The position numbers and the translations under genes are program-made. The notes under the pieces are model-generated. The model was given only the letters and a program-made list of their open reading frames with translations, ran no database searches and was not told the origin of the DNA. Shown one piece after another: positions 38,427 to 47,898 of a stretch of 64,000 nucleotides of DNA (positions are counted from its first letter, which is position 1; every line of letters begins with the position of its first letter). This DNA is from Shewanella decolorationis S12 (GTDB lineage: Bacteria > Pseudomonadota > Gammaproteobacteria > Enterobacterales > Shewanellaceae): positions 1 to 64,000 of the forward strand of contig NZ_AXZL01000059.1 of the NCBI RefSeq assembly GCF_000485795.1, read 5' to 3'.

Positions 38427-38965
38427 TAGCGACTACTGCATGCCCATAAATTACCACTGGGGGTAAATTTAATTAGGGTATAGTCATCGAGACGATTAAT
38501 ATCCACTATCTGCATATTAAAGCTCATTGTCCCCAGCGCCATTAATGCCTCCCTTGAACGTTGAACATCATCTCGAATGGGTTCGGGGAGCTCTATCTGT
38601 AGCAGATCCATTTGGACGTTTGCCTGAGCCAAACCAAATTGATAAGTCATTGAGCCAATATCAAAATTTTTAACTACGCCAGAGTAATTAATGGACGCAA
38701 GCTCCTTATCATTACTGCCGTAACGATAATTTAAATTCACTTTTTTGTCCTGCACTTCTACTGTAAGTGATAAGGAATGATGCAATGAAGACGAGGTGGC
38801 ATCCCCAAAAGGCGGTTGATACAGCTGAGCCAGGCAGTTTAAGTTCAAACTTTTATGGCTAAAACTCGCCGTATATCCGAAGACTAATATTCCAACTCCG
38901 CTGACGAAGATAAGCAAAAGTTGCCACGGCTTAAAGCGGCCCAATGCCAGAATGGTATTGTTCAT
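38426..38965 (-). CDS. periplasmic partner of ToxR-like regulator, pair B
   Basis: A 179-residue protein with an N-terminal membrane helix (about 14-32) and a periplasmic domain with only two cysteines, C44 (NLNCLA) just after the helix and C176 near the end (WACSS). It is a paralog of the pair A partner. Its start lies one base after the regulator B stop codon, so the pair is one operon. The cysteine placement mirrors that of pair A and suggests a structural or redox disulfide. Confidence 0.7.
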   Translation of the reverse strand: MNNTILALGRFKPWQLLLIFVSGVGILVFGYTASFSHKSLNLNCLAQLYQPPFGDATSSSLHHSLSLTVEVQDKKVNLNYRYGSNDKELASINYSGVVKNFDIGSMTYQFGLAQANVQMDLLQIELPEPIRDDVQRSREALMALGTMSFNMQIVDINRLDDYTLIKFTPSGNLWACSSR

Positions 38966-38966
38966 T

Positions 38967-39713
38967 TTAGCTACAAATCCCCGATAAAATGAGCCAATCT
39001 GGCTGCGAGGTATCTGCTATAAAATTATCTGACATTAATTTTACCGTCTGAAATTTCAGCCCATTCTCCCGATTATTTCGCAAAATGAAGCTGATCAATT
39101 TTCGGTCTGTTGACACATTGGCTGCAATTGACTGCCAAGGAGAAACAGCGCAAGCCTCCATTTGACCAATCATTTGCTTGACGAATAATTTCATATTCGC
39201 TTCGTAGTGCTGACCAGTGTAGAACTTTATCTCTGAAGACGAGCCATTGTGCATCATGATCTGCTGTCGATAATTAGGCGCTATTACTGTGGGATGAGAT
39301 ATATGCATATTAATCCCATACAAAGTCATTAGGCTGACAAGAATGATAAACAAAAACTGTAACGAATTTATTTGGGATGTTGGAGAGCTAAGCAATTTAT
39401 ATCTCATTGATGCTTGCGAAGGGTACAAAATAAATCCTTCACCTCTCACGGTATCAAGTAGAGAATAAGGTTTTTTCCCTAATATAGTGCGTATACGCTT
39501 AATCACATCATCAAGCTGATCATCACACCGAAGTGAGTCTTTATCATAGGACGACAATAACTGAATTAATTCGAAGCGGGAAACCACCTTCCCTTGATTC
39601 TTAGCCAATACACTCAACACTTGAAACTCATCGACACTCAATATCCAGCGGCAGCCAGAAGCATCAACTAACAAATGTTCATGCGCATCAAACCAACAAT
39701 CACCAATTTGCAT
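38967..39713 (-). CDS. ToxR/CadC-like membrane-anchored transcription regulator, pair B
   Basis: A 248-residue paralog of regulator A with the same layout: winged helix at 1-98 (EFQVLSVLAKNQGKVVS, LDTVRGEGFIL), one membrane helix at about 118-135, and a periplasmic domain with C188 and C247. Both proteins begin with MQ(V/I)G(S/D)CWFD. The ATG at 39713 has GGAG five bases upstream, favouring it over 39731. It probably responds to a periplasmic signal and acts with its downstream partner. The target is unknown; the cytochrome operon upstream and nhaD downstream are the nearest candidates. Confidence 0.85.
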   Translation of the reverse strand: MQIGDCWFDAHEHLLVDASGCRWILSVDEFQVLSVLAKNQGKVVSRFELIQLLSSYDKDSLRCDDQLDDVIKRIRTILGKKPYSLLDTVRGEGFILYPSQASMRYKLLSSPTSQINSLQFLFIILVSLMTLYGINMHISHPTVIAPNYRQQIMMHNGSSSEIKFYTGQHYEANMKLFVKQMIGQMEACAVSPWQSIAANVSTDRKLISFILRNNRENGLKFQTVKLMSDNFIADTSQPDWLILSGICS

Positions 39714-39877
39714 CTCGGCTCCTCTCACCATTTAACTTGGAGCCGAGTATACAATTTGAACTTAAATGACGCAGTGATCCAGAAGCATCTCGCTTTAGCA
39801 GATTAATAATCTGTGAATTGCATCAATAAAAAATTAAATGCTAAAAAACACAAAGATACACTGCGTTTCATTTGTTT

Positions 39878-41347
39878 CTAGAACATTGCTGCATTTAACC
39901 ACATATGGACTAAAATACTCGCCACGTAGCCCAATGCAATGACAGGTGTCCAACGTAAGTGGGCGCCAAAGGTATAAATCCCCCTTGCCTGCCCCATTAA
40001 AGCCACCCCTGCAGCACTTCCAATCGACAATAAACTTCCGCCGACGCCCGCAGTCAACGTCACCAATAGCCATTGACCAAGCGCCATCTCGGGATTCATA
40101 GTCAACACAGCAAACATCACCGGAATATTATCGACGACCGAAGACAATAGACCGATAGCCACGTTGGCATAGGTCGCATCCCAATGGGAATACATCGCCT
40201 CTGAAACCAAACTTAAATAGCCCATAAAGCCTAGGCCACCCACACATAACACCACACCGTAGAAGAACAGCAGGGTATCCCATTCAGCACGGGAGATACG
40301 GCTAAATACATCGAAGGGCACTACGCTACCAAGCTGTTGAAGACGTTGTTGATCTTGACGCAACTCCGCCTTAGCACGTTCACGGGCAACTGATTTATCG
40401 AAGGTCTTACGCAGGTAATAACCGAAGAATTGCAGGAAGCCCAACCCTGTCATCATCCCAAGCACTGGTGGCATGCCGAAGAAGGAGTGAGCACACACAG
40501 CCGTCGCAATGGTCAACAGGAATAACGCTACGATACGTTTAGCACCGGGTTTAGTGTACACCTGCTCTTTTTCTGGCTCAGGCACATAACGTGGGATAAA
40601 CACGCTCATAATAGCCGCAGGCAAGACAAAGTTGACCAAGGCAGGAATAAACAGATGGAAGAAGTCGGCAAAGTGCACTAAACCCTTTTGCCACACCATT
40701 AAGGTGGTGATATCACCAAAGGGACTAAAGGCACCGCCCGCGTTCGCCGCAACCACAATGTTGATACACGCCAGCGTAATAAATTTGCGCTGCCCCGCGC
40801 CGACCTTCATCACCACAGCACACATTAATAAAGCCGTGGTTAAGTTATCCGCCACTGGCGAAATAAAGAAGGCCATAAATCCCGTTAGCCAGAATACGGT
40901 CCGCAAACTAAAACCGCGTCCCACGAGCCAACCGCGAATCGCATCGAATAAATTACGTTCCTCCATGGCATTGATATACGTCATCGCCACTAATAGGAAG
41001 AGTAATAACTCGGCGTATTCCAGTAAATTGTGCTTAAAAGCCGCCTCAGAGACCTCGGACATCCCATGTTGCACATACACAAAGCCTATCATGCCCCAAA
41101 TAATGCCGGCTGCGACCAATACGGGTTTGGATTTACGCAGGTGCAGCGCCTCTTCGGCCATCACCAAAATATAGGCAAGTACGAAGACACAAATGGCAAG
41201 ATACCCCACTGCTGCAGCGGTTAAATCGAGCCGTTCTGTTCCTTCGGTCATAGCCCAAACTGCTGGTGAGAATCCGCTCAATATTGCAATGCAGAATAGG
41301 CTAAACAATCCTACTCCACCGTTCTTAAACCACCGCTGTAATTTCAT
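39878..41347 (-). CDS. nhaD: sodium:proton antiporter NhaD
   Basis: A 489-residue inner-membrane antiporter of the NhaD/IT superfamily, with about twelve helices. Family segments include the SPVADNLTTALLM helix, AANAGGAFSPFGDITT (the signature break with Asp) and SVVDNIPVMFAV. These Asp residues in broken helices carry Na+/Li+ exchange in the family. I start at the ATG at 41347, not the TTG six codons earlier. The neighbouring DUF481 gene encodes a protein of a family described as salt-induced. Confidence 0.9.
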   Translation of the reverse strand: MKLQRWFKNGGVGLFSLFCIAILSGFSPAVWAMTEGTERLDLTAAAVGYLAICVFVLAYILVMAEEALHLRKSKPVLVAAGIIWGMIGFVYVQHGMSEVSEAAFKHNLLEYAELLLFLLVAMTYINAMEERNLFDAIRGWLVGRGFSLRTVFWLTGFMAFFISPVADNLTTALLMCAVVMKVGAGQRKFITLACINIVVAANAGGAFSPFGDITTLMVWQKGLVHFADFFHLFIPALVNFVLPAAIMSVFIPRYVPEPEKEQVYTKPGAKRIVALFLLTIATAVCAHSFFGMPPVLGMMTGLGFLQFFGYYLRKTFDKSVARERAKAELRQDQQRLQQLGSVVPFDVFSRISRAEWDTLLFFYGVVLCVGGLGFMGYLSLVSEAMYSHWDATYANVAIGLLSSVVDNIPVMFAVLTMNPEMALGQWLLVTLTAGVGGSLLSIGSAAGVALMGQARGIYTFGAHLRWTPVIALGYVASILVHMWLNAAMF

Positions 41348-41541
41348 CAAAGTTGATCTCTGCAAGGGAAAGAAGATCGCAAATTACCATAGCTCTCGTT
41401 CTGTAAATTTTGATAAATCGCAACTTTCTATGCATTTCCCGATAACCAAAGGCACTTACAACATTAATTTTTGTATAACTACAGGCACAACTAATAAAGA
41501 ATTAACTAACTTTGTTTCAAGTTAGTCCAAAAACAGTCAAT

Positions 41542-41567
41542 AAAAAAGCACCTCTCGGTGCTTTTTT
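41542..41567 (-). terminator. terminator after the DUF481 gene
   Basis: The arms AAAAAAGCACC and GGTGCTTTTTT with a four-base loop form a symmetric terminator. Read on the minus strand it closes the DUF481 transcript before nhaD. Confidence 0.8.
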
Positions 41568-41587
41568 ATTGATATCAATCACATTGA

Positions 41588-42325
41588 TTAGAACGAATAG
41601 AGCAAGGTCATATTTGTTTCAGTATCTGTGCTCTTTTTATCATCTAAAGGCTCACTGTTGTAACGCACAATAATGGCAAATTTCATTGCCAAAGCGCCAA
41701 TAATATTCGCCGTAAGCGAAGTTTCTGAGCGTGCATCCAACTTATCACCATAGTCGGCCACAAAACGTTGCTGGAATTTTGAGGTTTCAGTGATTTCAGT
41801 TTCGAAGTTGATCACGCCGTGGGCAACCACGCTGTCATTCGAATCAGTACCTTCTAACAGGGCTTGCTCTGAATCGAGGCGTTGATAGATGTAACCGGGA
41901 CCGATTTCCACATCCAGGAAGGTCTTACTGGTGTCATAGAGTCTGTGACCATAACCCGCCGCGCCTGATACTGTGTAGTCATAACCGGTAAAAGGGTCGA
42001 CTTCGTAATTAGCATTGGCAAACAAGTAACTGCGGTCATTCATTCTATAGTTACCCTGGGCACCCGCTAAATAACGTTTAGCCGTGACCTCACCCGTATC
42101 TTCTTTGTATAAACCTTCTAAAAGATACTGGTTTTCCCAGTCACCTAATTCATGCTTGAAGTTTAAGCGACCTTTGTAAGATGAGGTATCAGTGTTGCCT
42201 GTGGTTAAGGTTGCCCCTAGCTCTGCTTCACCTGCGAATGTCTTGTCGCCCTTAACAAAATCGGCTCCAGCATTCGCCATAAATGGCGCAGTCATCAACA
42301 ATGCCGCGGTCAGTACTTTCTTCAT
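41588..42325 (-). CDS. DUF481 (YdiY-like) outer-membrane beta-barrel protein
   Basis: A 245-residue predicted outer-membrane protein. A 19-residue signal peptide ends ANA. Alternating amphipathic strands run to a C-terminal Phe (LLYSF), the usual mark of an outer-membrane barrel. The segment AELGATLTTGNTDTSSYKG is characteristic of DUF481 proteins, some described as induced by salt. It sits upstream of nhaD on the same strand but is separated by a terminator. Function is not established. Confidence 0.8.
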   Translation of the reverse strand: MKKVLTAALLMTAPFMANAGADFVKGDKTFAGEAELGATLTTGNTDTSSYKGRLNFKHELGDWENQYLLEGLYKEDTGEVTAKRYLAGAQGNYRMNDRSYLFANANYEVDPFTGYDYTVSGAAGYGHRLYDTSKTFLDVEIGPGYIYQRLDSEQALLEGTDSNDSVVAHGVINFETEITETSKFQQRFVADYGDKLDARSETSLTANIIGALAMKFAIIVRYNSEPLDDKKSTDTETNMTLLYSF

Positions 42326-42602
42326 GTTTATCCGTTCCTGTTCCGTTTAATCCCCTAAAAATCTGCGCAATACTAACATTTACGATTGAAAAATAAAAAT
42401 TCATCGATTTTTCTATTAAAGCCAAGGCATTCATAAATACATTGAGTATCACCAAATCCACATAAGCAGTTTCAAAATATGCCATGGAATCTCGCCATCA
42501 TTAAACCTTAACAGAATGAGTAAAAATCATATGTCTTTATCGAAACTCAAGATCTAAAAACAACACCACAATTATTTGCAGCTCTCTTGATATTAATACC
42601 AA

Positions 42603-43772
42603 TTACTCATTAGATTTAAGGGGATACGCAGAACACTGCCACTGTCCGCTTTGCTCGAGGACTTGATAACGCAAGCCCTGATATTTCCATTCCAAGGGTA
42701 ACGTTAACGTACCACGATTCAGCTGCAAATAGGTTTGTGCATTCGCCCCCGAAAAGGTATCGACCCAAATCAGTCGATTTAACCAAGTGCAGGCTTTTTC
42801 TAACTGCTCTCGGCTTTGAGCCGTGGCGGTGATCTTCTGCCACTCTTTATCGTTCAATTGCACTTGCAGCATAATCTCTGCCGTTTCATCCTCAAAATAC
42901 ACAGGTACAGGTAACAAATGCTTGGCTCTGTCCTCTAAAAGATGACGCTGTTCGACCACACTGCCTTGGCGTAATGCTTGCCAATGCGCTTGTTCGGCGC
43001 TGCGGCCAATCAGCAAGGGATGCGATAACACGCTGGCACATTCACTTTCTTGCCAACTGCATTGGCTAAAGTAATAGCGGGCTTTGTCTAAGTCGCGCTC
43101 GGTATTGAGGTAATACACGCCAAGGTTATATTGAATATCGCTATCGTAGGGGTCGAGCTTAGCGGATAACTGCCAATAACGGCCGCCTAAGCCTTTATCT
43201 TGCTTCACTAACCCGTTGTAATAAAGCGTACCGAGATTAAGGTAAAGTAAGGCACTTTCGTTGTCAGGAAGACAGCTTAAATACTGAGCCTCGGCTTGTT
43301 GATATTGCTGGCGCTGCTCATAACTCGCACCTAAGTTAACACAAGCATCGGCACTGCCTTTGGCTATCGCACGGCGATACCAAGTTTCACTCTCAGCCAA
43401 CTCACCAAGCTGCGCATAGCTGTATCCTAACTGATAGAGCAAGCTCTGCTGACTGAACTCGTTCAGTTTATCTACATCCGCATAGGCTCGATTAAACCAT
43501 TCAATCGCTAACGGGTAATGCTGCGCCTGCGCACTGTAACTGCCGAGCAAATACGCTTGATATTCCACTGGATGTTTTTCAAACAGCTCCAAATCCAGCG
43601 ACGCGCCATTTTGCTGCAATAGTGCGTAGGCCTGTTGAAAAGATGCGGAGTTTTTATCCAGTGGGTTAGTGCTTTCGTGGGCAGCATAAGCAGAACTACT
43701 CATGGCAAGTAATAGGAGTAGGCAGCCAAAACATTGAGGGAGACCTTTGATTTTCATTGAGCTAGCTGTCAT
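42603..43772 (-). CDS. exported TPR/Sel1-repeat protein
   Basis: A 389-residue protein with a signal peptide near residues 6-30 (LLLLLAMSSSAYA) followed by tetratricopeptide or Sel1-like repeats, for example YSYAQLGELAESETWYRRAI and ASYEQRQQYQQAEAQYL. The C-terminal 120 residues lack repeats. The ATG at 43772 has GGAG six bases upstream and overlaps the end of the preceding gene. TPR proteins are scaffolds; the partner is unknown. It is the last of three coupled minus-strand genes. Confidence 0.75.
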   Translation of the reverse strand: MTASSMKIKGLPQCFGCLLLLLAMSSSAYAAHESTNPLDKNSASFQQAYALLQQNGASLDLELFEKHPVEYQAYLLGSYSAQAQHYPLAIEWFNRAYADVDKLNEFSQQSLLYQLGYSYAQLGELAESETWYRRAIAKGSADACVNLGASYEQRQQYQQAEAQYLSCLPDNESALLYLNLGTLYYNGLVKQDKGLGGRYWQLSAKLDPYDSDIQYNLGVYYLNTERDLDKARYYFSQCSWQESECASVLSHPLLIGRSAEQAHWQALRQGSVVEQRHLLEDRAKHLLPVPVYFEDETAEIMLQVQLNDKEWQKITATAQSREQLEKACTWLNRLIWVDTFSGANAQTYLQLNRGTLTLPLEWKYQGLRYQVLEQSGQWQCSAYPLKSNE

Positions 43773-44652
43773 AAGGGACTCCATTCTCGGTTTTGGGCAG
43801 ATCACCCAGTAAGCGCGCGAATAGCTCATCACCGAGCTGCACATGCAGCAACTGATAGAGATTGGTGAATGATTGATACGCCTCTAGCCAATACGCCGCC
43901 AGCGGTTGGCTGCGTCTGACACCTTGCCAATGATGTTGATAGCTTTCATGAAAATGGCGTTGAGTCCGCTGCGTAATGTTATCCGCCAACCGTTGCCATA
44001 ATGGTTCACTTTGCACCAGCCACAGCAGATTAATCCAGTCGCTGGTCTGAGCTTCACGCAGTAACGCTTGTAACTGTGCATCGCTTAAATGGGCGAACAA
44101 AAAAGCGGCGCGCCACGGGGGTTGATCGCCGGGCACGTGGTTCTCTAACTCTTGTTGTAGCTGAGCGTCAGTGAATGGCTGCCAGACTAATGGTGCAAGC
44201 GGATACTCTCTTTCGCGCGCCTGCTCTGCCTCTTCCAAAGCCGCTTGCCATTCAAAACCGAGTGACGCGAGCATGATGTCGCGCAGATAATCACGTGGCC
44301 TGCCCTCGCTCAGTGCCAGCATACCATCGCTAAACAACAGCAGCGCCAGTTGTTCAAACGCCGAAAAAGGCTGATTCAACAACCCTCTCTGGCATACTTG
44401 CGCCACTGCGCTGGCATCATGCCCCCACAGCAAAAGTTCGATTACTTTGTCACAATAACTTTGTGCAGCTTGGCTCAAAACCGGTTCGCCAAAGGGTTGA
44501 TACGCCACTTCCAGTACTAACCAACCTTGGCGAGCCACTAAATCGCGATAGTGCAGTACCTGCTGCACAATAGGCAGCAGCGAAGCCCTTTGCGCTTGGT
44601 TTAACGCCTGAATATTTCTGTGTGTCGCTTCACTTAGCGAGAGTTGGCTCAT
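43762..44652 (-). CDS. hypothetical protein, helical and Trp/Gln-rich
   Basis: A 296-residue cytoplasmic-type protein with no signal peptide or membrane helix. It appears almost entirely alpha-helical, with many Leu, Gln and Trp residues. I do not recognise it. The segment LALLLFSDGMLALSEG and several Trp-centred helices might be useful for profile searches. It overlaps the TPR gene by eleven bases and lies 26 bases after the HD hydrolase gene, so the three probably form an operon. Confidence 0.65.
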   Translation of the reverse strand: MSQLSLSEATHRNIQALNQAQRASLLPIVQQVLHYRDLVARQGWLVLEVAYQPFGEPVLSQAAQSYCDKVIELLLWGHDASAVAQVCQRGLLNQPFSAFEQLALLLFSDGMLALSEGRPRDYLRDIMLASLGFEWQAALEEAEQAREREYPLAPLVWQPFTDAQLQQELENHVPGDQPPWRAAFLFAHLSDAQLQALLREAQTSDWINLLWLVQSEPLWQRLADNITQRTQRHFHESYQHHWQGVRRSQPLAAYWLEAYQSFTNLYQLLHVQLGDELFARLLGDLPKTENGVPYDS

Positions 44653-44678
44653 GCGCTTTTCACTCCCTTCATTTACTG

Positions 44679-45245
44679 CTACTCAGCTTGCGGTGAACAA
44701 AACGCCGCGTAATCGGCAATACGTGCGCTTAACCGCTGGGCAGCGCCTGCATCGGCACGGCCCAAGGCATCTAAAATACGCTGCGCTTCATCGCGATAGG
44801 CAGCAATTTTTTCACGGCTCCAGTGGTGTGGCGGTGGTGATAAGTTGGTGATGCGATCGCACAGCTTCACCAGCCATATTTCATCTGGCTGCTGTTGTAT
44901 CCTCGCCAGTGAATCGGCCATTTGCGCTGCCTTATCGCCTACCTGCTTATTTTTGCTCAGTGCCAACACGCCTTGCGCCACTTGCTCCCCAAACGCTTCT
45001 TCCACTTGCTGATAACGGGTTGAAGTATCTTCAATCACATCATGCAGCAGCGCCACTTGCAGTGCCAAACGGCCATCAAGATCGGGGCGCGATTTAAGTG
45101 CATGTATCACCTCCATTGCCACCGCGCCTAAATGCACACAATAAGGCAAGTGCTCATCAGGCCGTTGGCCTTTGAAGGTTTGCCCAGCATGGGCGCGCGC
45201 CGCAAAGTACCACGCGGCTAAGTAATCATCGGGGTTCCAGTTCAT
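44679..45245 (-). CDS. HD-domain phosphohydrolase, small alarmone hydrolase-like
   Basis: A 188-residue HD-domain protein resembling the hydrolase half of RelA/SpoT and Mesh1. The N-terminal ARAHAGQTFKGQ and CVHLG (H38) match the first metal motif. Then come H68-D69 and E72-D73 in LLHDVIEDT, and the late Asp in VKLCDRITNL (D130). These residues suggest Mn2+-dependent removal of pyrophosphate from (p)ppGpp or a related nucleotide. The synthetase domain is absent. The ATG has AGGAG upstream. It heads a putative operon with an unknown protein and a TPR protein. Confidence 0.75.
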   Translation of the reverse strand: MNWNPDDYLAAWYFAARAHAGQTFKGQRPDEHLPYCVHLGAVAMEVIHALKSRPDLDGRLALQVALLHDVIEDTSTRYQQVEEAFGEQVAQGVLALSKNKQVGDKAAQMADSLARIQQQPDEIWLVKLCDRITNLSPPPHHWSREKIAAYRDEAQRILDALGRADAGAAQRLSARIADYAAFCSPQAE

Positions 45246-45611
45246 CGGATCTCCTAGGGCGTTAAGATTTCAGCGTAACTTTGCAACAAGTTAGCAGACA
45301 TTGATGCAAGGCAAAATCCGTACGATGTCGTTACTCATCTTAACCACATGATAAAAAGGCGGAAATAGCAACAACACGATCCCCTAAGGAGTCGTCCAAC
45401 AAGCGCACACAGATAGAACGACCTCTGCATACGATCACTGCCAATCAAATAGATTTAAACCACACCCTTATTATCGCAATAATCACATTTATCAGTACGA
45501 AGGTTTGTAACAATAAAGCACTTATTTATGCCTCAATGTAATATGCCAACATCATGAAAAAGAATAAAGTTGTAGCGAAAATGCTACAACTCTATCTCAA
45601 GATGGACTCCG
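45246..45611. other. AT-rich intergenic stretch
   Basis: The 366-bp gene-free segment lies upstream of the HD hydrolase gene and downstream of the AT-rich orphan. Apart from a hairpin at 45568-45591, I see nothing definable. Confidence 0.45.
45568..45591 (-). terminator. hairpin downstream of the AT-rich orphan gene
   Basis: The nine-base arms AGTTGTAGC and GCTACAACT have a six-base loop and are followed on the minus strand by a broken T-run. Its position 20 bases past the orphan's stop codon supports termination. Confidence 0.55.
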
Positions 45612-46484
45612 CTAGAGGACTCCAATTATTACAGGACTTTTGTTTGACCTAATTTTCTCGTATAACTGTTTTAGTGTTAAACTATCTTTACTTTTGTAGG
45701 ATACAAAGAGATTCAAACTTTCATCCTCTAGCGACTTTTTAATTTGCTCACCATCATTATTATTTAGCGTATAACCTAACTCATTAAGCGCAACATAAGC
45801 ATTATTTAAATATGTATTAGTGACATGAGACATTAGTTCTTTGTCATTAATTTTCACTTCAGGCTTAGCATAACTCAAAAAATCCCTTGTTGCTTTAGCC
45901 TGAGCGGAAAGCAAACTATTATCATCAAGCTTCAACCTAAACTCTTTAACAATAGCTTTACTAAATAAATTATCAACATCTGAATCTTTTGTCTGTGAAT
46001 AATCTAAAACCAAAGTACCTTTGGCTCGTTCTACACCACTAGACCTTAGCTTAAACTTTATATCTGCCATAGCTAACTTATCGTTATTGCGAGATAAATC
46101 GATAATGGCCTCAAAATTCCCATTTAATATATTTTCTTTGGCAACAAAATAGTTATAACGAGCCTCTAACTGAAGTTGTGTAGAACCAACTCCCGTGATC
46201 AGAACCTGTTCCAACTCTAAACTTGCTTTATTATGACTTAATTCAAGCTTAGAAAACCTTATTGAATCATCACCTTTAGCTTCACCAAAATATCCCATAT
46301 TAATATTATATTTTTTGAATTGGTCTTTTACAGTAGCTAAGTTCGAATTTAACTCCCTTAAGTTAACCCATCCTTTTTCATCCTCGACATACATGAGATA
46401 ATTCACAAATGATAGTCCTGCCGCATATAGCACGAGAACTATCAAAGCGATCTTTTTAAAAATTTTCAATTTACTTTTCTCCAT
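45612..46484 (-). CDS. AT-rich orphan membrane-anchored protein
   Basis: A 290-residue protein with a single N-terminal helix (about 9-29, IFKKIALIVLVLYAAGLSF region) and a large predicted periplasmic domain rich in Lys, Asn and Asp. It has no cysteines. The gene is visibly richer in A and T than its neighbours, with AT-rich flanks, suggesting horizontal origin. The domain has repeating strand-like segments (KLELSHNKASLELEQVLI) reminiscent of DUF945-type proteins, but that is only a resemblance. A TTG seven codons downstream, preceded by GGAG, is an alternative start. Confidence 0.65.
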   Translation of the reverse strand: MEKSKLKIFKKIALIVLVLYAAGLSFVNYLMYVEDEKGWVNLRELNSNLATVKDQFKKYNINMGYFGEAKGDDSIRFSKLELSHNKASLELEQVLITGVGSTQLQLEARYNYFVAKENILNGNFEAIIDLSRNNDKLAMADIKFKLRSSGVERAKGTLVLDYSQTKDSDVDNLFSKAIVKEFRLKLDDNSLLSAQAKATRDFLSYAKPEVKINDKELMSHVTNTYLNNAYVALNELGYTLNNNDGEQIKKSLEDESLNLFVSYKSKDSLTLKQLYEKIRSNKSPVIIGVL

Positions 46485-46824
46485 TTACATTTTAAAGCTA
46501 CTAAAGACTTTATCGTTTAACATAGAACACTACAAAAAACCAAACACACACCAAAATAGATTAAAAAAACAAAAGCATGATAAACATTCAATTCCTGTAT
46601 GCAGACTGAACATTGTTAATAACAAGATAATTAATAACTCGCTATAAAATAATGGCGTAAATTAAACAGTGCATCAGCCATAAACTCAATATATGCAAAA
46701 ACTTTAAGGTAAAAATTTTTACTTAATCTGCATTTCCCTCATGCCTCTTTGATTAATATTATTTATAAATAACTTAACCATGCTAAGTACATTCAATCAA
46801 TTGGTATAAACCTCATAATTGTAA
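46485..46824. other. AT-rich intergenic stretch with a TTATACCAAT motif
   Basis: A 340-bp gene-free, strongly AT-rich segment lies upstream of the orphan gene. Near its right end (46800-46809, read on the minus strand) it holds a TTATACCAAT motif also seen 3' of other genes. No open frame looks real. Confidence 0.45.
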
Positions 46825-47898
46825 TTATCCTTGTTCATACAACTGCCATAGTGTTAGGCAAGGCGCTTTACCTTGATAACAGCGCAAGCGATGTTGATTT
46901 TTGACAGAAATGTCAGTCAACTGAGTCTCTTTCGCAACCTGTTGGCGCAAGTACTGTACGCTGCGCAGCATAATGGCTTTATCGTCAGGGTAGTAATCAA
47001 TATCGTCGATTTGCTGCAACTGCGCTTCGGCGTACGCCACGGCCTCGGTTTTATCTAAACCAAACAGCGTAATAAAGCCCAAATACTCATCAATATGCGC
47101 AATGATGTTGTCTTGCCATATGCGGGCATCGAGCAATTCAAATCGGATCACCTGCGGCCACACCTTGGCGGCACTTTGCACATCACCGCGCGCAAGGTAT
47201 TGATCGATTTGATGCTCTAACAACAAAGCAAAAAAGTCATCAATGACAATGCCTTTGCCACCACCATTGTCGGTAAGGTAAATCGGCACTTGCGAGAGAG
47301 AGTCATCGTTTTGCATCCGCTTCGCCCATTGCAAGCAGTGATTATCGCTTGGCCAATCGGCCCACGGCCACCAAGGTTGACTCGCTTTTAGCTGATGATC
47401 CAACTGCTGAAACTGCTCAAGCTGTTTTGCCATCCGGTTTTTCAGCCAAGCACTGAAGGTGATGCTTTGCTCTGCAGTGCTGCTTTGCAATAGCGTTTGC
47501 AACTCGCCACGTAAAAAAGGCTGATCCTGCTTAAAACGAAAGCGTTCGTTCAGTAATGCAAGGCGACTTTTAAGATAGTCCTGCTGTGAAAACTCATTTT
47601 GATTTTGCAGCACTTCTTGCAATAACAGGTTATCGTAAGCGAGATAAGGCAAGGGCCAATAGTCTTCACCTTGGCACAGTGCCAGCGCATACTGTTTCTG
47701 CGCCCGAGGGATGAGACGGGCGTACTCGCCCTCTTTAAGGTTTAAATAATAAGGCACTGGCATGGGAGATAGTGAATCACTATCCCCCACTATTACCGCA
47801 CCACGCTCTAGCATGCTCAGCGCGTAAACCACAGCGCCGAATAACCCTATACCCAGCAGAACTAACCCAAGCCTTTTTGTTTGCTTCAATTGCTGCAT
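46825..47898 (-). CDS. hypothetical membrane-anchored protein
   Basis: A 357-residue protein with one N-terminal membrane helix (about 11-29) and a large soluble domain likely in the periplasm. It is rich in Gln, Leu and Trp, and its style resembles the protein at 43762-44652, so the two may be functionally linked. It has several cysteines, including C-x6-C near the end (RCYQGKAPC). I do not recognise the family. Confidence 0.6.
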   Translation of the reverse strand: MQQLKQTKRLGLVLLGIGLFGAVVYALSMLERGAVIVGDSDSLSPMPVPYYLNLKEGEYARLIPRAQKQYALALCQGEDYWPLPYLAYDNLLLQEVLQNQNEFSQQDYLKSRLALLNERFRFKQDQPFLRGELQTLLQSSTAEQSITFSAWLKNRMAKQLEQFQQLDHQLKASQPWWPWADWPSDNHCLQWAKRMQNDDSLSQVPIYLTDNGGGKGIVIDDFFALLLEHQIDQYLARGDVQSAAKVWPQVIRFELLDARIWQDNIIAHIDEYLGFITLFGLDKTEAVAYAEAQLQQIDDIDYYPDDKAIMLRSVQYLRQQVAKETQLTDISVKNQHRLRCYQGKAPCLTLWQLYEQG

